NCBI RefSeq assembly: GCF_963666545.1
Contig: NZ_OY762899.1
Location: 372,001-436,000, forward strand
DNA length: 64,000 nucleotides
DNA from: an uncultured Bacteroides sp.
GTDB lineage: Bacteria > Bacteroidota > Bacteroidia > Bacteroidales > Bacteroidaceae
Direction: 5' to 3'
Below are positions 9,735 to 19,663 of the stretch, piece by piece (positions within the stretch are counted from its first letter, which is position 1; the number at the start of each line of letters is the position of its first letter). The position numbers were made by a program, and so were the translations under genes. Under the pieces are notes generated by a model. That model was not told the DNA's origin, ran no database searches, and was given only the letters and a program-made list of their open reading frames with translations.

Positions 9735-10214
9735 TTATTGCTCAAAAAGCATACAAACTTCTGCACTAACGAGCTTTATTAATTCTTTTGGTTCGATTTT
9801 TATTTGTAATCCCCGTTGGCCGGCACTTACATAAATATACGGATAGTCCGAACAAGTTTGATGAATGAATGTAGGGAAATGTTTTTTCATGCCAATAGGA
9901 GAACAGGCACCACGAATATAACCGGTGGTAGGCAGGAGTTCTTTCATGGGAATCAGTTCACAATTTTTGTTGCCGGATACTTTGGCGGCTAGCTTCAAGT
10001 TTACCTCTTTATCTCCGGGAATAACGCAAACGAAATAGCCTGTCTTATCACCATGCAACACTAAGGTTTTAAAGACTTGATTAATATCTTCTCCCAGATT
10101 GGCCGCCACATGAACAGCACTCAGGTCACTTTCGTCCACCTCATAAGGAATCAATTCATAAGAGACCTTTTCTTTATCCAGCAGTCTGGCTGCATTGGTT
10201 TTACTCACTTTCAT
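9735..10214 (-). CDS. ybaK: Cys-tRNA(Pro) deacylase, YbaK/EbsC type
   Basis: 159 residues. MKVSKTNAARLLDKEKVSYELIP... and the core with VFKTLVLHGD, KEVNLKLAAKVSGNKN and YIRGACSPIGMKK match the YbaK fold, including the conserved Lys and the GxxSPxG loop. It hydrolyses Cys-tRNA(Pro) made in error by ProRS. It lies 12 bp downstream of uvrA on the same strand and is probably co-transcribed. Confidence 0.88.
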   Translation of the reverse strand: MKVSKTNAARLLDKEKVSYELIPYEVDESDLSAVHVAANLGEDINQVFKTLVLHGDKTGYFVCVIPGDKEVNLKLAAKVSGNKNCELIPMKELLPTTGYIRGACSPIGMKKHFPTFIHQTCSDYPYIYVSAGQRGLQIKIEPKELIKLVSAEVCMLFEQ

Positions 10215-10226
10215 TGTTTTCCGATT

Positions 10227-13052
10227 TTATAATCCCAATTCTTCCATTAAGAAATGAGGTGTATATCCTTTCGAACTTTTAGCTACTTCTTCGGGAGTTC
10301 CGACACTCAGCAATTCTCCTCCTCCTTTTCCTCCATCCGGTCCCATATCTATGATATAATCGGCCGTTTTGATCACGTCCAGATTATGCTCTATGACAAT
10401 GACGGTATTCCCTTTATCTACTAGTTTATTAAGAACGCCCATCAGCACACGGATATCTTCAAAGTGAAGCCCCGTGGTAGGTTCATCGAGTATGTACATC
10501 GTCTTTCCGGTGTCGCGCTTTGACAGTTCTGTAGCCAATTTCACACGCTGGCTTTCACCCCCGGAAAGTGTTGTAGACGATTGCCCCAGCTTAATATATC
10601 CCAAACCGACTTCTTGAATCGTCTTAATCTTATTCAGTATTTGAGGTACATTCTCAAAAAACTCTACCGCACGGTTGATGGTCATATCCAATACGTCAGC
10701 TATCGATTTTCCTTTAAAACGAACTTCAAGCGTCTCACGATTATATCGTTTGCCATGGCACACCTCACAAGGCACATACACATCGGGTAGAAAATTCATT
10801 TCAATGGTTTTGTAGCCATTGCCCGAACAAGCCTCACAGCGCCCTCCCGCTACATTGAAAGAAAAGCGTCCCGGCTTGTAGCCTCGTATCTTTGCTTCGG
10901 GAAGTCCTACAAACAAACTACGTATATCGGAGAATACGCCCGTATAAGTAGCAGGATTGGAACGTGGCGTGCGTCCCAGAGGTGATTGATCGACATTGAC
11001 TACTTTATCAATATACTCCAAACCTTCTATAGACTCAAAAGACAAAGGATCTTGCAACGAACGATAGAACTTTTGGGAAAGGATTGGTTGGAGTGTCTCA
11101 TTAATCAGCGTAGACTTGCCGCTACCCGAAACTCCCGTAACACAAATGAGTTTGCCCAGAGGGAACTCCACATCCACATTCTTTAAATTGTTACCCTTCG
11201 CTCCTTTCAGCCAAAGAGACTTCCCTGTACCCGGACGTCGTTTTAGAGGAATTTCTATTTTTGTTTGCCCATTCAGGTATTTAGAAGTAAGTGTATCCGT
11301 CTTAAGCATCTCTTGAGGTGTTCCTGAAAAGACGACTTCGCCACCCAAACGTCCGGCTTTAGGTCCCATATCAATTACATAATCGGCAGCAAGCATCATA
11401 TCTTTGTCATGCTCCACCACGATGACAGAGTTGCCCATATCACGCAACTCTTTCAATGAATTGATTAAACGAAGGTTGTCTCTCTGGTGAAGTCCGATGC
11501 TGGGTTCATCAAGGATATAAAGCACATTCACTAGTTGCGAACCTATCTGTGTAGCCAGACGAATACGTTGACTTTCACCACCCGACAGACTAACCGAACT
11601 ACGATTGAGTGAAAGATAATTCAATCCTACATCCAAAAGAAATTTCAATCGAGTACGAATCTCCTTCAAAATCTCAACTGCTATTTTTTTCTGTTGATCC
11701 GAGAGATGTTCTTCCACATGTTGCAGCCACTCATAAAGCTCAGAGATATCCATATTGGATAATTCATTGATATTCTTATCGTGTATGCGGAAGTGCAACG
11801 CCTCTTTATTCAGCCTGGCACCTTTGCAATCGGGGCATACCATTGTACGGGCAAATTGCTCAGCCCACTTCTGAGCAGTGGCGGAGGAATCTTTCTCCTG
11901 AAGCATCTGGATGTATTTCACCACACCCTCGTAAGTCACAAAATAATCAGAAGAAGTACCAATCAATGAACTTCTTATTTTTATCCGATCGTCACTGCCA
12001 TAGAGTATTTCATCAATGGCATCGTCCGGCAATTCCGATATGGGAGTTTTCAAATCCGAATCATGCTTTTCGAGTAAAGCTGCAATTTGCCAGAAGATCA
12101 TGGCGTTCTTATATTTCCCCAGAGCTGCAATAGCGCCATCATGAATAGAGAGTGTTCTGTCAGGGATTATTTTATCTATATCAATCTGATTAATCATGCC
12201 CAGCCCCTTGCATTTAGGACAAGCACCTTGAGGTGAGTTAAACGAGAAGTTATGAGGAGCCGGTTCTCTGTATGACAGTCCGGTAACAGGACACATCAGT
12301 TGTTTGCTATAATGGCGGATATTCTCTGTTTGCGCATCAGGAATAATTAATAAACCTTCGCCCTGATGCATAGCTGTTGCAACACTTTGTTTCAGGCGTT
12401 TGTCATCCTTCTCTCCTACTATGAGTTTGTCAACAACAACCTCTATATCATGATTCTTGTATCTATCTAGTTTCATTCCATAAGTCAACTCACGGATATC
12501 TCCATCAATACGTACATGCAAATAACCTTTCTTGCGTACTTGATCGAACAGTTCTTTGTAGTGCCCTTTACGTGCCCGTACAAGAGGTGCAAGTATATAA
12601 ATCTTCTTTCCCTTATAATCTTTCAAAATAAGATCAAGAATCTGCTCTTCGGTATATTTCACCATCTTTTCACCCGAAAGATAAGAATAGGCTTCACCGG
12701 CACGCGCATAAAGCAAACGTAAATAGTCGTATATCTCCGTGGTAGTACCAACCGTAGAACGCGGATTCTTATTTGTTGTTTTTTGCTCGATGGAGATCAC
12801 CGGACTTAATCCCGTAATCTTATCTACATCCGGCCGTTCCAGATTTCCCAGAAAGTTACGGGCATAAGCAGAAAAGGTCTCAATATACCTGCGTTGGCCC
12901 TCGGCAAATATGGTATCAAAAGCCAAAGAAGATTTCCCGCTCCCACTCAATCCTGTTATCACCGTCAAACTGTCACGAGGTATCTCCGCATCAATGTCTT
13001 TCAGATTATGTACACGCGCACCATATACATTTATATATTCTGTTTCCTGCAT
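10227..13052 (-). CDS. uvrA: Excinuclease ABC subunit UvrA
   Basis: 941 residues, full length. Two ABC ATPase halves are visible: Walker [15 protein letters not shown] and [14 protein letters not shown], and signatures [12 protein letters not shown] and [12 protein letters not shown]. Zinc-binding cysteines occur in CPVTG...CPKCKGLG and CEACSGNG...CEVC. UvrA recognises DNA damage and loads UvrB in nucleotide excision repair. uvrB is nearby (20959) but on the other strand, so they are separate transcription units. Confidence 0.98.
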   Translation of the reverse strand: MQETEYINVYGARVHNLKDIDAEIPRDSLTVITGLSGSGKSSLAFDTIFAEGQRRYIETFSAYARNFLGNLERPDVDKITGLSPVISIEQKTTNKNPRSTVGTTTEIYDYLRLLYARAGEAYSYLSGEKMVKYTEEQILDLILKDYKGKKIYILAPLVRARKGHYKELFDQVRKKGYLHVRIDGDIRELTYGMKLDRYKNHDIEVVVDKLIVGEKDDKRLKQSVATAMHQGEGLLIIPDAQTENIRHYSKQLMCPVTGLSYREPAPHNFSFNSPQGACPKCKGLGMINQIDIDKIIPDRTLSIHDGAIAALGKYKNAMIFWQIAALLEKHDSDLKTPISELPDDAIDEILYGSDDRIKIRSSLIGTSSDYFVTYEGVVKYIQMLQEKDSSATAQKWAEQFARTMVCPDCKGARLNKEALHFRIHDKNINELSNMDISELYEWLQHVEEHLSDQQKKIAVEILKEIRTRLKFLLDVGLNYLSLNRSSVSLSGGESQRIRLATQIGSQLVNVLYILDEPSIGLHQRDNLRLINSLKELRDMGNSVIVVEHDKDMMLAADYVIDMGPKAGRLGGEVVFSGTPQEMLKTDTLTSKYLNGQTKIEIPLKRRPGTGKSLWLKGAKGNNLKNVDVEFPLGKLICVTGVSGSGKSTLINETLQPILSQKFYRSLQDPLSFESIEGLEYIDKVVNVDQSPLGRTPRSNPATYTGVFSDIRSLFVGLPEAKIRGYKPGRFSFNVAGGRCEACSGNGYKTIEMNFLPDVYVPCEVCHGKRYNRETLEVRFKGKSIADVLDMTINRAVEFFENVPQILNKIKTIQEVGLGYIKLGQSSTTLSGGESQRVKLATELSKRDTGKTMYILDEPTTGLHFEDIRVLMGVLNKLVDKGNTVIVIEHNLDVIKTADYIIDMGPDGGKGGGELLSVGTPEEVAKSSKGYTPHFLMEELGL

Positions 13053-13215
13053 ATCTTAATTCTTATCTTGATAATAAAAAGCAAAATTAGTGTTTCCGCA
13101 CGAAAAATGGTTTCAAAAACGCATTATTATTTTCTTAACTCAATATATTGTGCAATAATATGACATTATTTGTACCTTTGCCTACTAGTATTAGTATAAC
13201 GTAAAATAATCACTA

Positions 13216-15000
13216 ATGAAGTTCATAAGCAAAATAACCATTCTATTGTTCGTTTTAAACTTCTACTTTTCAGTAGTTTCTGCGCAAGAGAACAGTTCTT
13301 ATTTTTTTCATACTATTGAAAAAGGGCAAAGCCTTTATTCAATCTCCAGCATGTATGGAGTGAATAAAGCGGAAATTATCAAATTAAACCCCGGCTGCGA
13401 GGAAAAAATATATCTGGGACAAGCGCTGAAAATACCTCAAAACAAATCGATCCAGAGAAAGGATATCTTTCATACAATTAAAAATGGTGAAACGTTATAT
13501 CGGTTGACTGTAATATACAAAGTTTCCGCCGATGCAATATGCGATGCCAATCCGGGGCTTAGTTCCCAAAACTTTCAAATAGGAACAGTCATTCGCATAC
13601 CACTCGGTACAAATTCTCAAGCTAACCAAGAAAGAGAAAATAGTGCCCCATCCAAGCCCGTCATAGTACCGACAGGACAATCGAAATGCAGAGACATGCA
13701 CAAAATAGAGCGAAAAGAGACCATTTACAGCATTAGTCACGACTATGGCATTACCGAAGAAGAACTGATTAGTGCCAACCCTGAACTAAGAAAAAATAAA
13801 TTAGAAAAAGGACATTTTTTATGCATTCCATACTCTACACAAGGGAACGCAGTATTGCAAAATAAACTAAGCGTGACACCGAGTGATAATGACTTGTTCA
13901 GTGCCAACAAAAGCAAATCGCAAAAGAGAATAACGACAATTAAAGCTGCTGTAATTCTTCCATTCATGCTCGATGAGGATAAAAAAAGTGAATCATCTCG
14001 TATGATGGAATACTATGAAGGATTTCTTTTAGCTGTGGATAGCTTAAAACGTAAAGGGGTTTCCATTGACTTATATGCCTATGATTCTAAAGATGGCAGT
14101 GCGTCTATCAACTCCATTTTGGCCAAGAGCGAAATGAAAGATATGGATATAATCTTTGGTCCGCTCCACCAAGAGCACATTGACCCATTGGCCTCGTTTG
14201 CCAAAAAGAACAATATTCGCTTGGTCATACCATTTACATCAAAAGATAGTGAGGTGTTTCAAAACCCTGCAATCTATCAAATAAACACCCCGCAATCCTA
14301 TCTATACTCTGAGGTATATGAACATTTTACACGTCAGTTTGCCAATGCCAATGTCATTATATTAGAGACCGGAAGTACTGATCAAGATAAAGCGGATTTC
14401 ATAAAAGGGCTCAAACAGGAACTAAAGAACAAGTCAATCAGCGTGCAGACGTTGCGCAACGCTACACCAACAACCCTTAAAGGAGCTCTTCGTGTGGGGA
14501 AAGAGAACGTATTCGTCCCTACATCGGGAAGCAATGTAACACTTATCAAGCTTATTCCACAACTTAAAATGCTGATAAAAGAGAGTCCGGAAGCAAGTAT
14601 TCATTTGTTTGGATATCCCGAATGGCAAACCTATACGAAAGATCACCTGGACGATTTCTTTGAACTGGATACTTATTTTTATTCTTCATTCTATACCAAT
14701 AATCTATTGTCTGCCGCCATCAGATTCACTAATTCATATCGCAAGTGGTACAGCAAAGACATGGCCAATACCTATCCTAAATATGGCATGTTGGGATTTG
14801 ACACAGGTTTCTTTTTCCTCAAAGGATTAGCCGACTATGGATCAGGGTTAGAGCAAAACCTTTCGAGAATAAAACCTACACCCATACAGACAGGATTCAA
14901 GTTTGAGCGAGTAAATACATGGGGAGGTTTTGTCAATAAGAAAGTGTTCTTTGTTCGATTTACCAAAGACTTCGAATTAGTCAAACTCGATTTTGAATAA
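13216..15000 (+). CDS. Triple-LysM protein with type 1 periplasmic-binding domain
   Basis: 594 residues. A signal peptide ending near VSAQ is followed by three LysM peptidoglycan-binding modules (about residues 32-75, 86-132 and 158-205; each has the form H.I..GESLYSIS....V...ELI..NP), a Ser/Lys-rich linker and a type 1 periplasmic-binding-like domain (about 245-575, from TIKAAVILPFMLDED). It is probably periplasmic and bound to the wall. The binding-protein domain has no transporter next to it, so it may sense or scaffold; related Bacteroidota proteins are annotated only as LysM proteins. A TACCTTTG -7 box at 13173-13180 precedes it. The next gene follows 26 bp downstream. Confidence 0.85.
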   Translation: MKFISKITILLFVLNFYFSVVSAQENSSYFFHTIEKGQSLYSISSMYGVNKAEIIKLNPGCEEKIYLGQALKIPQNKSIQRKDIFHTIKNGETLYRLTVIYKVSADAICDANPGLSSQNFQIGTVIRIPLGTNSQANQERENSAPSKPVIVPTGQSKCRDMHKIERKETIYSISHDYGITEEELISANPELRKNKLEKGHFLCIPYSTQGNAVLQNKLSVTPSDNDLFSANKSKSQKRITTIKAAVILPFMLDEDKKSESSRMMEYYEGFLLAVDSLKRKGVSIDLYAYDSKDGSASINSILAKSEMKDMDIIFGPLHQEHIDPLASFAKKNNIRLVIPFTSKDSEVFQNPAIYQINTPQSYLYSEVYEHFTRQFANANVIILETGSTDQDKADFIKGLKQELKNKSISVQTLRNATPTTLKGALRVGKENVFVPTSGSNVTLIKLIPQLKMLIKESPEASIHLFGYPEWQTYTKDHLDDFFELDTYFYSSFYTNNLLSAAIRFTNSYRKWYSKDMANTYPKYGMLGFDTGFFFLKGLADYGSGLEQNLSRIKPTPIQTGFKFERVNTWGGFVNKKVFFVRFTKDFELVKLDFE

Positions 15001-15026
15001 CATAAACCCGATATACGACTTATCAG

Positions 15027-15710
15027 ATGATAAAAAAGAATATTAAATTATGTGCTGCAATACTATGTGCGGCGATCAGTCTTCCTATGGCAGCACAAGT
15101 TGGTGAGATGCGCAGTAACTTCGCCGTCGGAGTTAATGGAGGAGCAAACTTTAGTAGTGTATCCTTCTCTCCCACTATAAAACAAAAGAATTTATCGGCT
15201 TTCGCCGGTGGGTTTACCGCCCGCTACATCACCGAAAAATATTTCGCCATGATCTGCGGCATTCAGTTAGAACTCAATTATTCACAGCGTGGATGGAATG
15301 AAGTTATAGAAGAAAATACTGATACATATAGCCGTAACATGAATTATCTGGAAATCCCATTCTTGGCTCATTTAGCTTTCGGAAAGGACAACGGAGTACA
15401 ATTCTTCTTGAATATGGGTCCTCAGATTGCATTTCTGCTTAACGAAAAAGAAAATAAGAGTGAGTCATTTAGTCCAATAAGCCGTACCAGTAAACAATAT
15501 AACAAAATGGCCGATAATAAATTTGATTATGGAATTGCAGGTGGCGGAGGATTAGAATTAAAGACCAAAGCCGGTAACTTTTTAGTAGAAGGTCGATATT
15601 ATTTCGCCTTATCCGACTTTTATAAAACCACTAAGAAAGATTATTTTTCGAGAGCTGCTCATTCTATACTATCAGCCAAAGTGACCTATCTATTTGACAT
15701 TACGAAGTAG
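15027..15710 (+). CDS. Outer membrane beta-barrel (porin-like) protein
   Basis: 227 residues. It has a signal peptide (LCAAISLPMAAQ) and alternating hydrophobic strands typical of the PorT/OMP_b-brl_2 family, with GVNGGANFSSVSFSP at the start and a C-terminal strand ending AKVTYLFDITK. Such proteins are eight-stranded outer-membrane barrels of mostly unknown role. It follows the LysM protein by 26 bp, so the two are probably one operon linking wall and outer membrane. Confidence 0.8.
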   Translation: MIKKNIKLCAAILCAAISLPMAAQVGEMRSNFAVGVNGGANFSSVSFSPTIKQKNLSAFAGGFTARYITEKYFAMICGIQLELNYSQRGWNEVIEENTDTYSRNMNYLEIPFLAHLAFGKDNGVQFFLNMGPQIAFLLNEKENKSESFSPISRTSKQYNKMADNKFDYGIAGGGGLELKTKAGNFLVEGRYYFALSDFYKTTKKDYFSRAAHSILSAKVTYLFDITK

Positions 15711-15729
15711 TTATTAGTTCAAGCAAAAC

Positions 15730-15797
15730 AACTAAAAGCTCAAATGGGGAAAAGCGATAAATAGCTTATCAACTTTTCCCCATTTGAGCTTTTAGTT
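15730..15797. terminator. Long hairpin between convergent genes
   Basis: A 25-bp perfect stem (15730-15754 with 15773-15797) contains AGCTCAAATGGGGAAAAG. The loop holds a further GATAA/TTATC stem. It lies between the stops at 15710 and 15854 and can terminate both strands. Confidence 0.6.
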
Positions 15798-15862
15798 TCG
15801 TGCACATTCTCGAGAAGCTTCGTGCACGTTTATAAAGTGTTTCGTGTACGTTCCTACCTCAA
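15797..15862. repeat. Three direct repeats, 22-bp period
   Basis: TTCGTGCAC occurs at 15797 and 15819, and TTCGTGTAC at 15841; each starts exactly 22 bp after the last. The array directly abuts the long hairpin and runs into the end of the DUF4293 gene. Confidence 0.65.
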
Positions 15863-16303
15863 TCTATCGGCAGCCTTTACCATCACTTCGTCGCGCCCAA
15901 TAGCACGAATAGCCAAGTAGTTCAAGATAATTGCAACTAGAGGAAGGCACAATGCCCACGAGATACGGAAAGAAGCTTCCAAATCACTCTTAAGCATAAA
16001 CATGAAAGCCAAAAAAGCCAGATAGTATCCTACCAACAAAACGCTACAGAAAATGGTCATTCTGATTTGCAGCATTCTATTTCTGTACATAAAGATGGTT
16101 GCAAATGATATGATCATACTAAGCAGTAAAATAGTCAACACCCCCCATGTGGAATGGAATTGTTCCTTTACAGCAATTCCGGCAGGGAAAAATGTATATT
16201 GAGCAGCATCAGCTCCCATAAAATAGCCAACAGGTAAACACATACTAGCGACCAGTAAACCTGTTACCAGCAATAAAAAAATCGTTTGAATTCGTTGAAT
16301 CAT
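15854..16303 (-). CDS. DUF4293 membrane protein
   Basis: 149 residues with four hydrophobic helices, starting MIQRIQTIFLLLVTGLLVAS, which is characteristic of the Bacteroidota DUF4293 family. Its function is unknown. It follows bamD and rpoZ on the same strand, an order often kept in Bacteroides. Confidence 0.8.
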   Translation of the reverse strand: MIQRIQTIFLLLVTGLLVASMCLPVGYFMGADAAQYTFFPAGIAVKEQFHSTWGVLTILLLSMIISFATIFMYRNRMLQIRMTIFCSVLLVGYYLAFLAFMFMLKSDLEASFRISWALCLPLVAIILNYLAIRAIGRDEVMVKAADRLR

Positions 16304-16462
16304 AAATCTATATCATTATCAAGTTAACATTAATCGGCAATAACCCGAAACAAAGGTATGTCACACAAGCTATAAAACAAAAATAGTCAAGTAGCAAAAT
16401 GACAGAGAACCTCTTCCACTTCTTACTACCTGACTACTCAATTGATTAAATATTGCAAATTA

Positions 16463-16798
16463 TTACTGCAATTTTTCTTTTTCTTTAGCTGGATTTCTGT
16501 AATACACCTTTCCTTCCAGATACTCTTGAGCAGCTATAAGATTAGGTTTAGGCAATTTCTCATAATAACGTGAAATTTCAATCTGCTCTCTATTCTCAAA
16601 AACCTCTTCCAAGTTGTCTGTATACGAAGCAAATTCTTGCAGTTTCTTCGATAAATCGCTCTTAATCTCCACACTAATCTGATTAGCACGTTTACCGATG
16701 ATAGAAACCGTTTCATAAATATTGCCGGTATCAGCACACAATTCCATCATATCACGAGTAATAGTACTCCCCGGAGCATTTGATTTTTTGTAATCCAT
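16463..16798 (-). CDS. rpoZ: RNA polymerase omega subunit
   Basis: 111 residues. The central part (GNIYETVSIIGKRANQISVEIK) matches the omega/RpoK fold, which binds the beta' C-terminus and helps polymerase assembly. It starts 15 bp after the bamD stop, so the two genes are co-transcribed; this bamD-rpoZ-DUF4293 order supports the call. Confidence 0.85.
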   Translation of the reverse strand: MDYKKSNAPGSTITRDMMELCADTGNIYETVSIIGKRANQISVEIKSDLSKKLQEFASYTDNLEEVFENREQIEISRYYEKLPKPNLIAAQEYLEGKVYYRNPAKEKEKLQ

Positions 16799-16813
16799 AA
16801 ATCTATTTATAAT

Positions 16814-17617
16814 TTAGTCTTTAATTACTTCACTTGATTCTTTAAATATCTTTTCAGCGTCTTTCAGATACTTACTTTCGGGAAATTCATTCACAAAAGC
16901 ATAATATTCATCAATTGCTTCGCGATAACGTTCCGTCTTTTTATCTTCCACACTATAGATGGCCATCTCGTATTTTGATTTCAACACCAAGATAGACAGG
17001 TCTTCACGATAATGGGTATAAGGATAATCTTTCAATGCGTTTTGAGCTGTTACTACACAAGACAAGTAGTTGTTGCCCAAATAGTTTCCCAAGTTATAAT
17101 ATAATTTGGCTGAGAGAAATTCTTTAAACACCAATTTATCCTGCAATTCGAAAACCATATCCTGAGCTTCTTGTTTTTTCGCACTCTTTGGATAGTATTC
17201 CAAAAATAGTTGTAATTGCTGAACAGCGCTGTAAGTTCCCGATTGATCAAGACGAGCTTCAGGCGTATCTAAGTAGAGCGCTTTACCGGCATGAAAACGA
17301 GCCAACTCAGCAAAAGTCCCTCTTGGATAGGTATTATAGTAGGTGATGAAAGTTTGAGCTGCTGTTTGATAATCAGCCTGATTGTAATAACTCATTCCTA
17401 ACATATAAACAGACTCTTCGGCTTTATCGGTACCTTTAAGTATGGTTATCAACTCATTAAGCAATGTAGCCGATTTGCTGTACTGACCTTTAGCAAAGTA
17501 GTTCTTAGCTGCCTCGTACTTATACTCATAATCGGTACTCTTTAGCAGTGCGTTATATTCTCCACACGAGGAGAAAACGATAACTGCAAGCAAATATACA
17601 ATGGTATTTTTCTTCAT
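16814..17617 (-). CDS. bamD: Outer membrane assembly lipoprotein BamD
   Basis: 267 residues. A lipoprotein signal (VFSSCGEYNALLKSTDYEYK) is followed by tetratricopeptide-like repeats, for example AKNYFAKGQYSKSATLLNEL and MLGMSYYNQADYQTAAQTF. YfiO/BamD is the essential lipoprotein partner of BamA in inserting outer-membrane barrels. It is the first gene of the bamD-rpoZ unit. Confidence 0.9.
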   Translation of the reverse strand: MKKNTIVYLLAVIVFSSCGEYNALLKSTDYEYKYEAAKNYFAKGQYSKSATLLNELITILKGTDKAEESVYMLGMSYYNQADYQTAAQTFITYYNTYPRGTFAELARFHAGKALYLDTPEARLDQSGTYSAVQQLQLFLEYYPKSAKKQEAQDMVFELQDKLVFKEFLSAKLYYNLGNYLGNNYLSCVVTAQNALKDYPYTHYREDLSILVLKSKYEMAIYSVEDKKTERYREAIDEYYAFVNEFPESKYLKDAEKIFKESSEVIKD

Positions 17618-17733
17618 CCTAATCTAAAATAATTGTGCAAAGTTACTTATTCGCATCGAATAAATCAATTAATCAATGTTTTTTAATACTAAAAAAGAGT
17701 TTAAACAGATGAAATATATGTCCATCAGTCCAT

Positions 17734-18159
17734 CTAGAGTTTATACAAATCACTCGCTGCCAGCAAATCGACTTTTTTCTCTGTAAGTATGCGAATGCAG
17801 TTCTCCATATCGTTGGGGCGAATAATCACGTTGGCAGAGCCATTATTGGCAAACGAATACATGTATTCAATAAATACACCTGATTCGGAAAGATAATCAA
17901 GCACTTTGGCCAATGCTCCCGGCACATTAGGACAATTAATACCTACAACGTCCGTTATGCTCACTGCAAAATGCTTGTCTTTGAGTACCTTATACGCTTT
18001 ATCCGGATCGGACACGATGCCACGCAAGATACCAAAATCAGCATTCTCGGCGATGCACAAGGCAGAAAGATTAATACCTTCCTCGGCCAATACCCTAGTC
18101 ACTTCCGTCAGACGTCCTTGTTTGTTTTCTAGAAAAATAGAGAGCTGTTTTGCGACCAT
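17734..18159 (-). CDS. Tandem ACT-domain protein
   Basis: 141 residues made of two ACT domains (about 1-70 and 71-141), beginning KQLSIFLENKQGRLTEVTRV. ACT domains bind amino acids and serve as allosteric sensors. It lies 20 bp after the phenylacetate-CoA ligase gene and is probably in its operon, a pairing common in anaerobes; it may sense aromatic amino acids. No catalytic domain is present. Confidence 0.85.
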   Translation of the reverse strand: MVAKQLSIFLENKQGRLTEVTRVLAEEGINLSALCIAENADFGILRGIVSDPDKAYKVLKDKHFAVSITDVVGINCPNVPGALAKVLDYLSESGVFIEYMYSFANNGSANVIIRPNDMENCIRILTEKKVDLLAASDLYKL

Positions 18160-18179
18160 ATAATAATAAATTTAGATGG

Positions 18180-19478
18180 TTATAGTTTCCGATTATCAAT
18201 CACTCGTTTGGCTTTCCCCACACTGCGTTCTATGCTTCTGGGTTCTACCAATTTCACCTCTACACCAAGGCCTAAAACGCTATGAAGACGAGCAACCAAT
18301 TTCTTTTTCAAAGTAATCATTTTATTGATCTCGTCCGAATAAAAATCAGGACGAACTTCAACTTTCAACTCCATCATATCCGTATTATTTACTCTGTCTA
18401 CAGTCAACAGGTAGTGTGGTTCAAACTCCGACATTTCAAGAATAACCGATTCTATTTGGGTAGGAAAAACATTGACTCCACGAATAATCAACATATCGTC
18501 ACTTCTTCCCAATATTCTATCCATACGAACCAATGTGCGACCACAGCTACATTTCTCGTAATGCAAAGCGGTTAAATCTTTTGTTCGATAACGAAGCAAA
18601 GGCATCCCCTCCTTCGTTAAATGAGTGAACACGAGTTCTCCCATCCCCCCCGGAGCAACAGGCTGCAATGTTTTCGGATCAATAATTTCCGGAAAAAAGT
18701 GGTCTTCATTCAAATGTGTTCCATTCTGACATTCGCATTCATAGCCCACACCGGGACCTGCTATTTCGCTCAAGCCATAGATATCGTAAGCCTTGATGGC
18801 CAGTTTTTCCTCAATCTCTTTACGCATACTCTCCGTCCATGGTTCAGCACCAAAAACACCAACTTTCAGTTTGAAATCCTCACGAGGCAATCCGGAATCC
18901 TTAATGGCATCCGCTATAAAAAGAGAATAAGAAGGAGTACAGCACAACACGGTTGACCCGAAATCGTGCATCAACGTTATTTGTTTTTCGGTATTTCCAC
19001 TTGACATTGGAATAACCGAAGCACCGATATTTTCAGCACCATAATGTGCGCCTAATCCACCGGTAAAAAGTCCATATCCATAGGCAATCTGAAATATATC
19101 TGAACTTCCTGCACCATAGGCAGTGAAGCAACGAGACAAACATTCTGTCCAGATAGAAAGATCTTTGCGAGTATAGCCCACGACTGTTGGTTTTCCTGTT
19201 GTACCTGATGAAGCATGTATACGTACAATTTGGCTCATAGGCACCGCACACAAACCAAATGGATAATTATCTCTTAAATCTAACTTCGTAGTAAACGGTA
19301 ATTTAGCAATATCATCAAGGTCATTAATATCGTCAGGGGTGAGTCCTAACTCTTGCATCTTTTTTCGATAGAAAGGCGTGTTGTGATAAACGTATTCGAC
19401 TATTTTCTTCAATCTGATGCTCTGAATCTTACGAAGATTGTCTCGATCCATGCATTCGATGTTTTCGTTCCAAATCAT
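18180..19478 (-). CDS. paaK: Phenylacetate-CoA ligase
   Basis: 432 residues. It is an adenylate-forming enzyme with the AMP motif RIHASSGTTGKPTVVGYT, the core YDIYGLSEIAGPG and the hinge GRSDDMLIIRGVNVFP. It activates phenylacetate or a related aryl acid (for example indoleacetate) to its CoA thioester using ATP. In gut Bacteroides it is linked to aromatic amino acid breakdown. Cysteines in CECQNGT and KCSCGRT may bind a metal, as in related anaerobic ligases. Confidence 0.9.
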   Translation of the reverse strand: MIWNENIECMDRDNLRKIQSIRLKKIVEYVYHNTPFYRKKMQELGLTPDDINDLDDIAKLPFTTKLDLRDNYPFGLCAVPMSQIVRIHASSGTTGKPTVVGYTRKDLSIWTECLSRCFTAYGAGSSDIFQIAYGYGLFTGGLGAHYGAENIGASVIPMSSGNTEKQITLMHDFGSTVLCCTPSYSLFIADAIKDSGLPREDFKLKVGVFGAEPWTESMRKEIEEKLAIKAYDIYGLSEIAGPGVGYECECQNGTHLNEDHFFPEIIDPKTLQPVAPGGMGELVFTHLTKEGMPLLRYRTKDLTALHYEKCSCGRTLVRMDRILGRSDDMLIIRGVNVFPTQIESVILEMSEFEPHYLLTVDRVNNTDMMELKVEVRPDFYSDEINKMITLKKKLVARLHSVLGLGVEVKLVEPRSIERSVGKAKRVIDNRKL

Positions 19479-19663
19479 GTTTTTCTTGCGGTTTTTTATT
19501 AGTAGTATCAGTATTTACGTGTTATATTGACGCAAAGTAAAGGATTTATTTGGAAAAACAATTTGTTTATCTCAACTATTTTGCCGAATATTGCCGACTA
19601 TTTTGCGATCAGCAAGCGCCATCTATTTTTTATTAATAAATATTCAAAAACAAAATTCTCAAG

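Noticed and set aside
15730-15862. attC-like integron site
   Set aside because: The stem is long and perfect without the attC bulges or RYYYAAC core, and no integrase is nearby.
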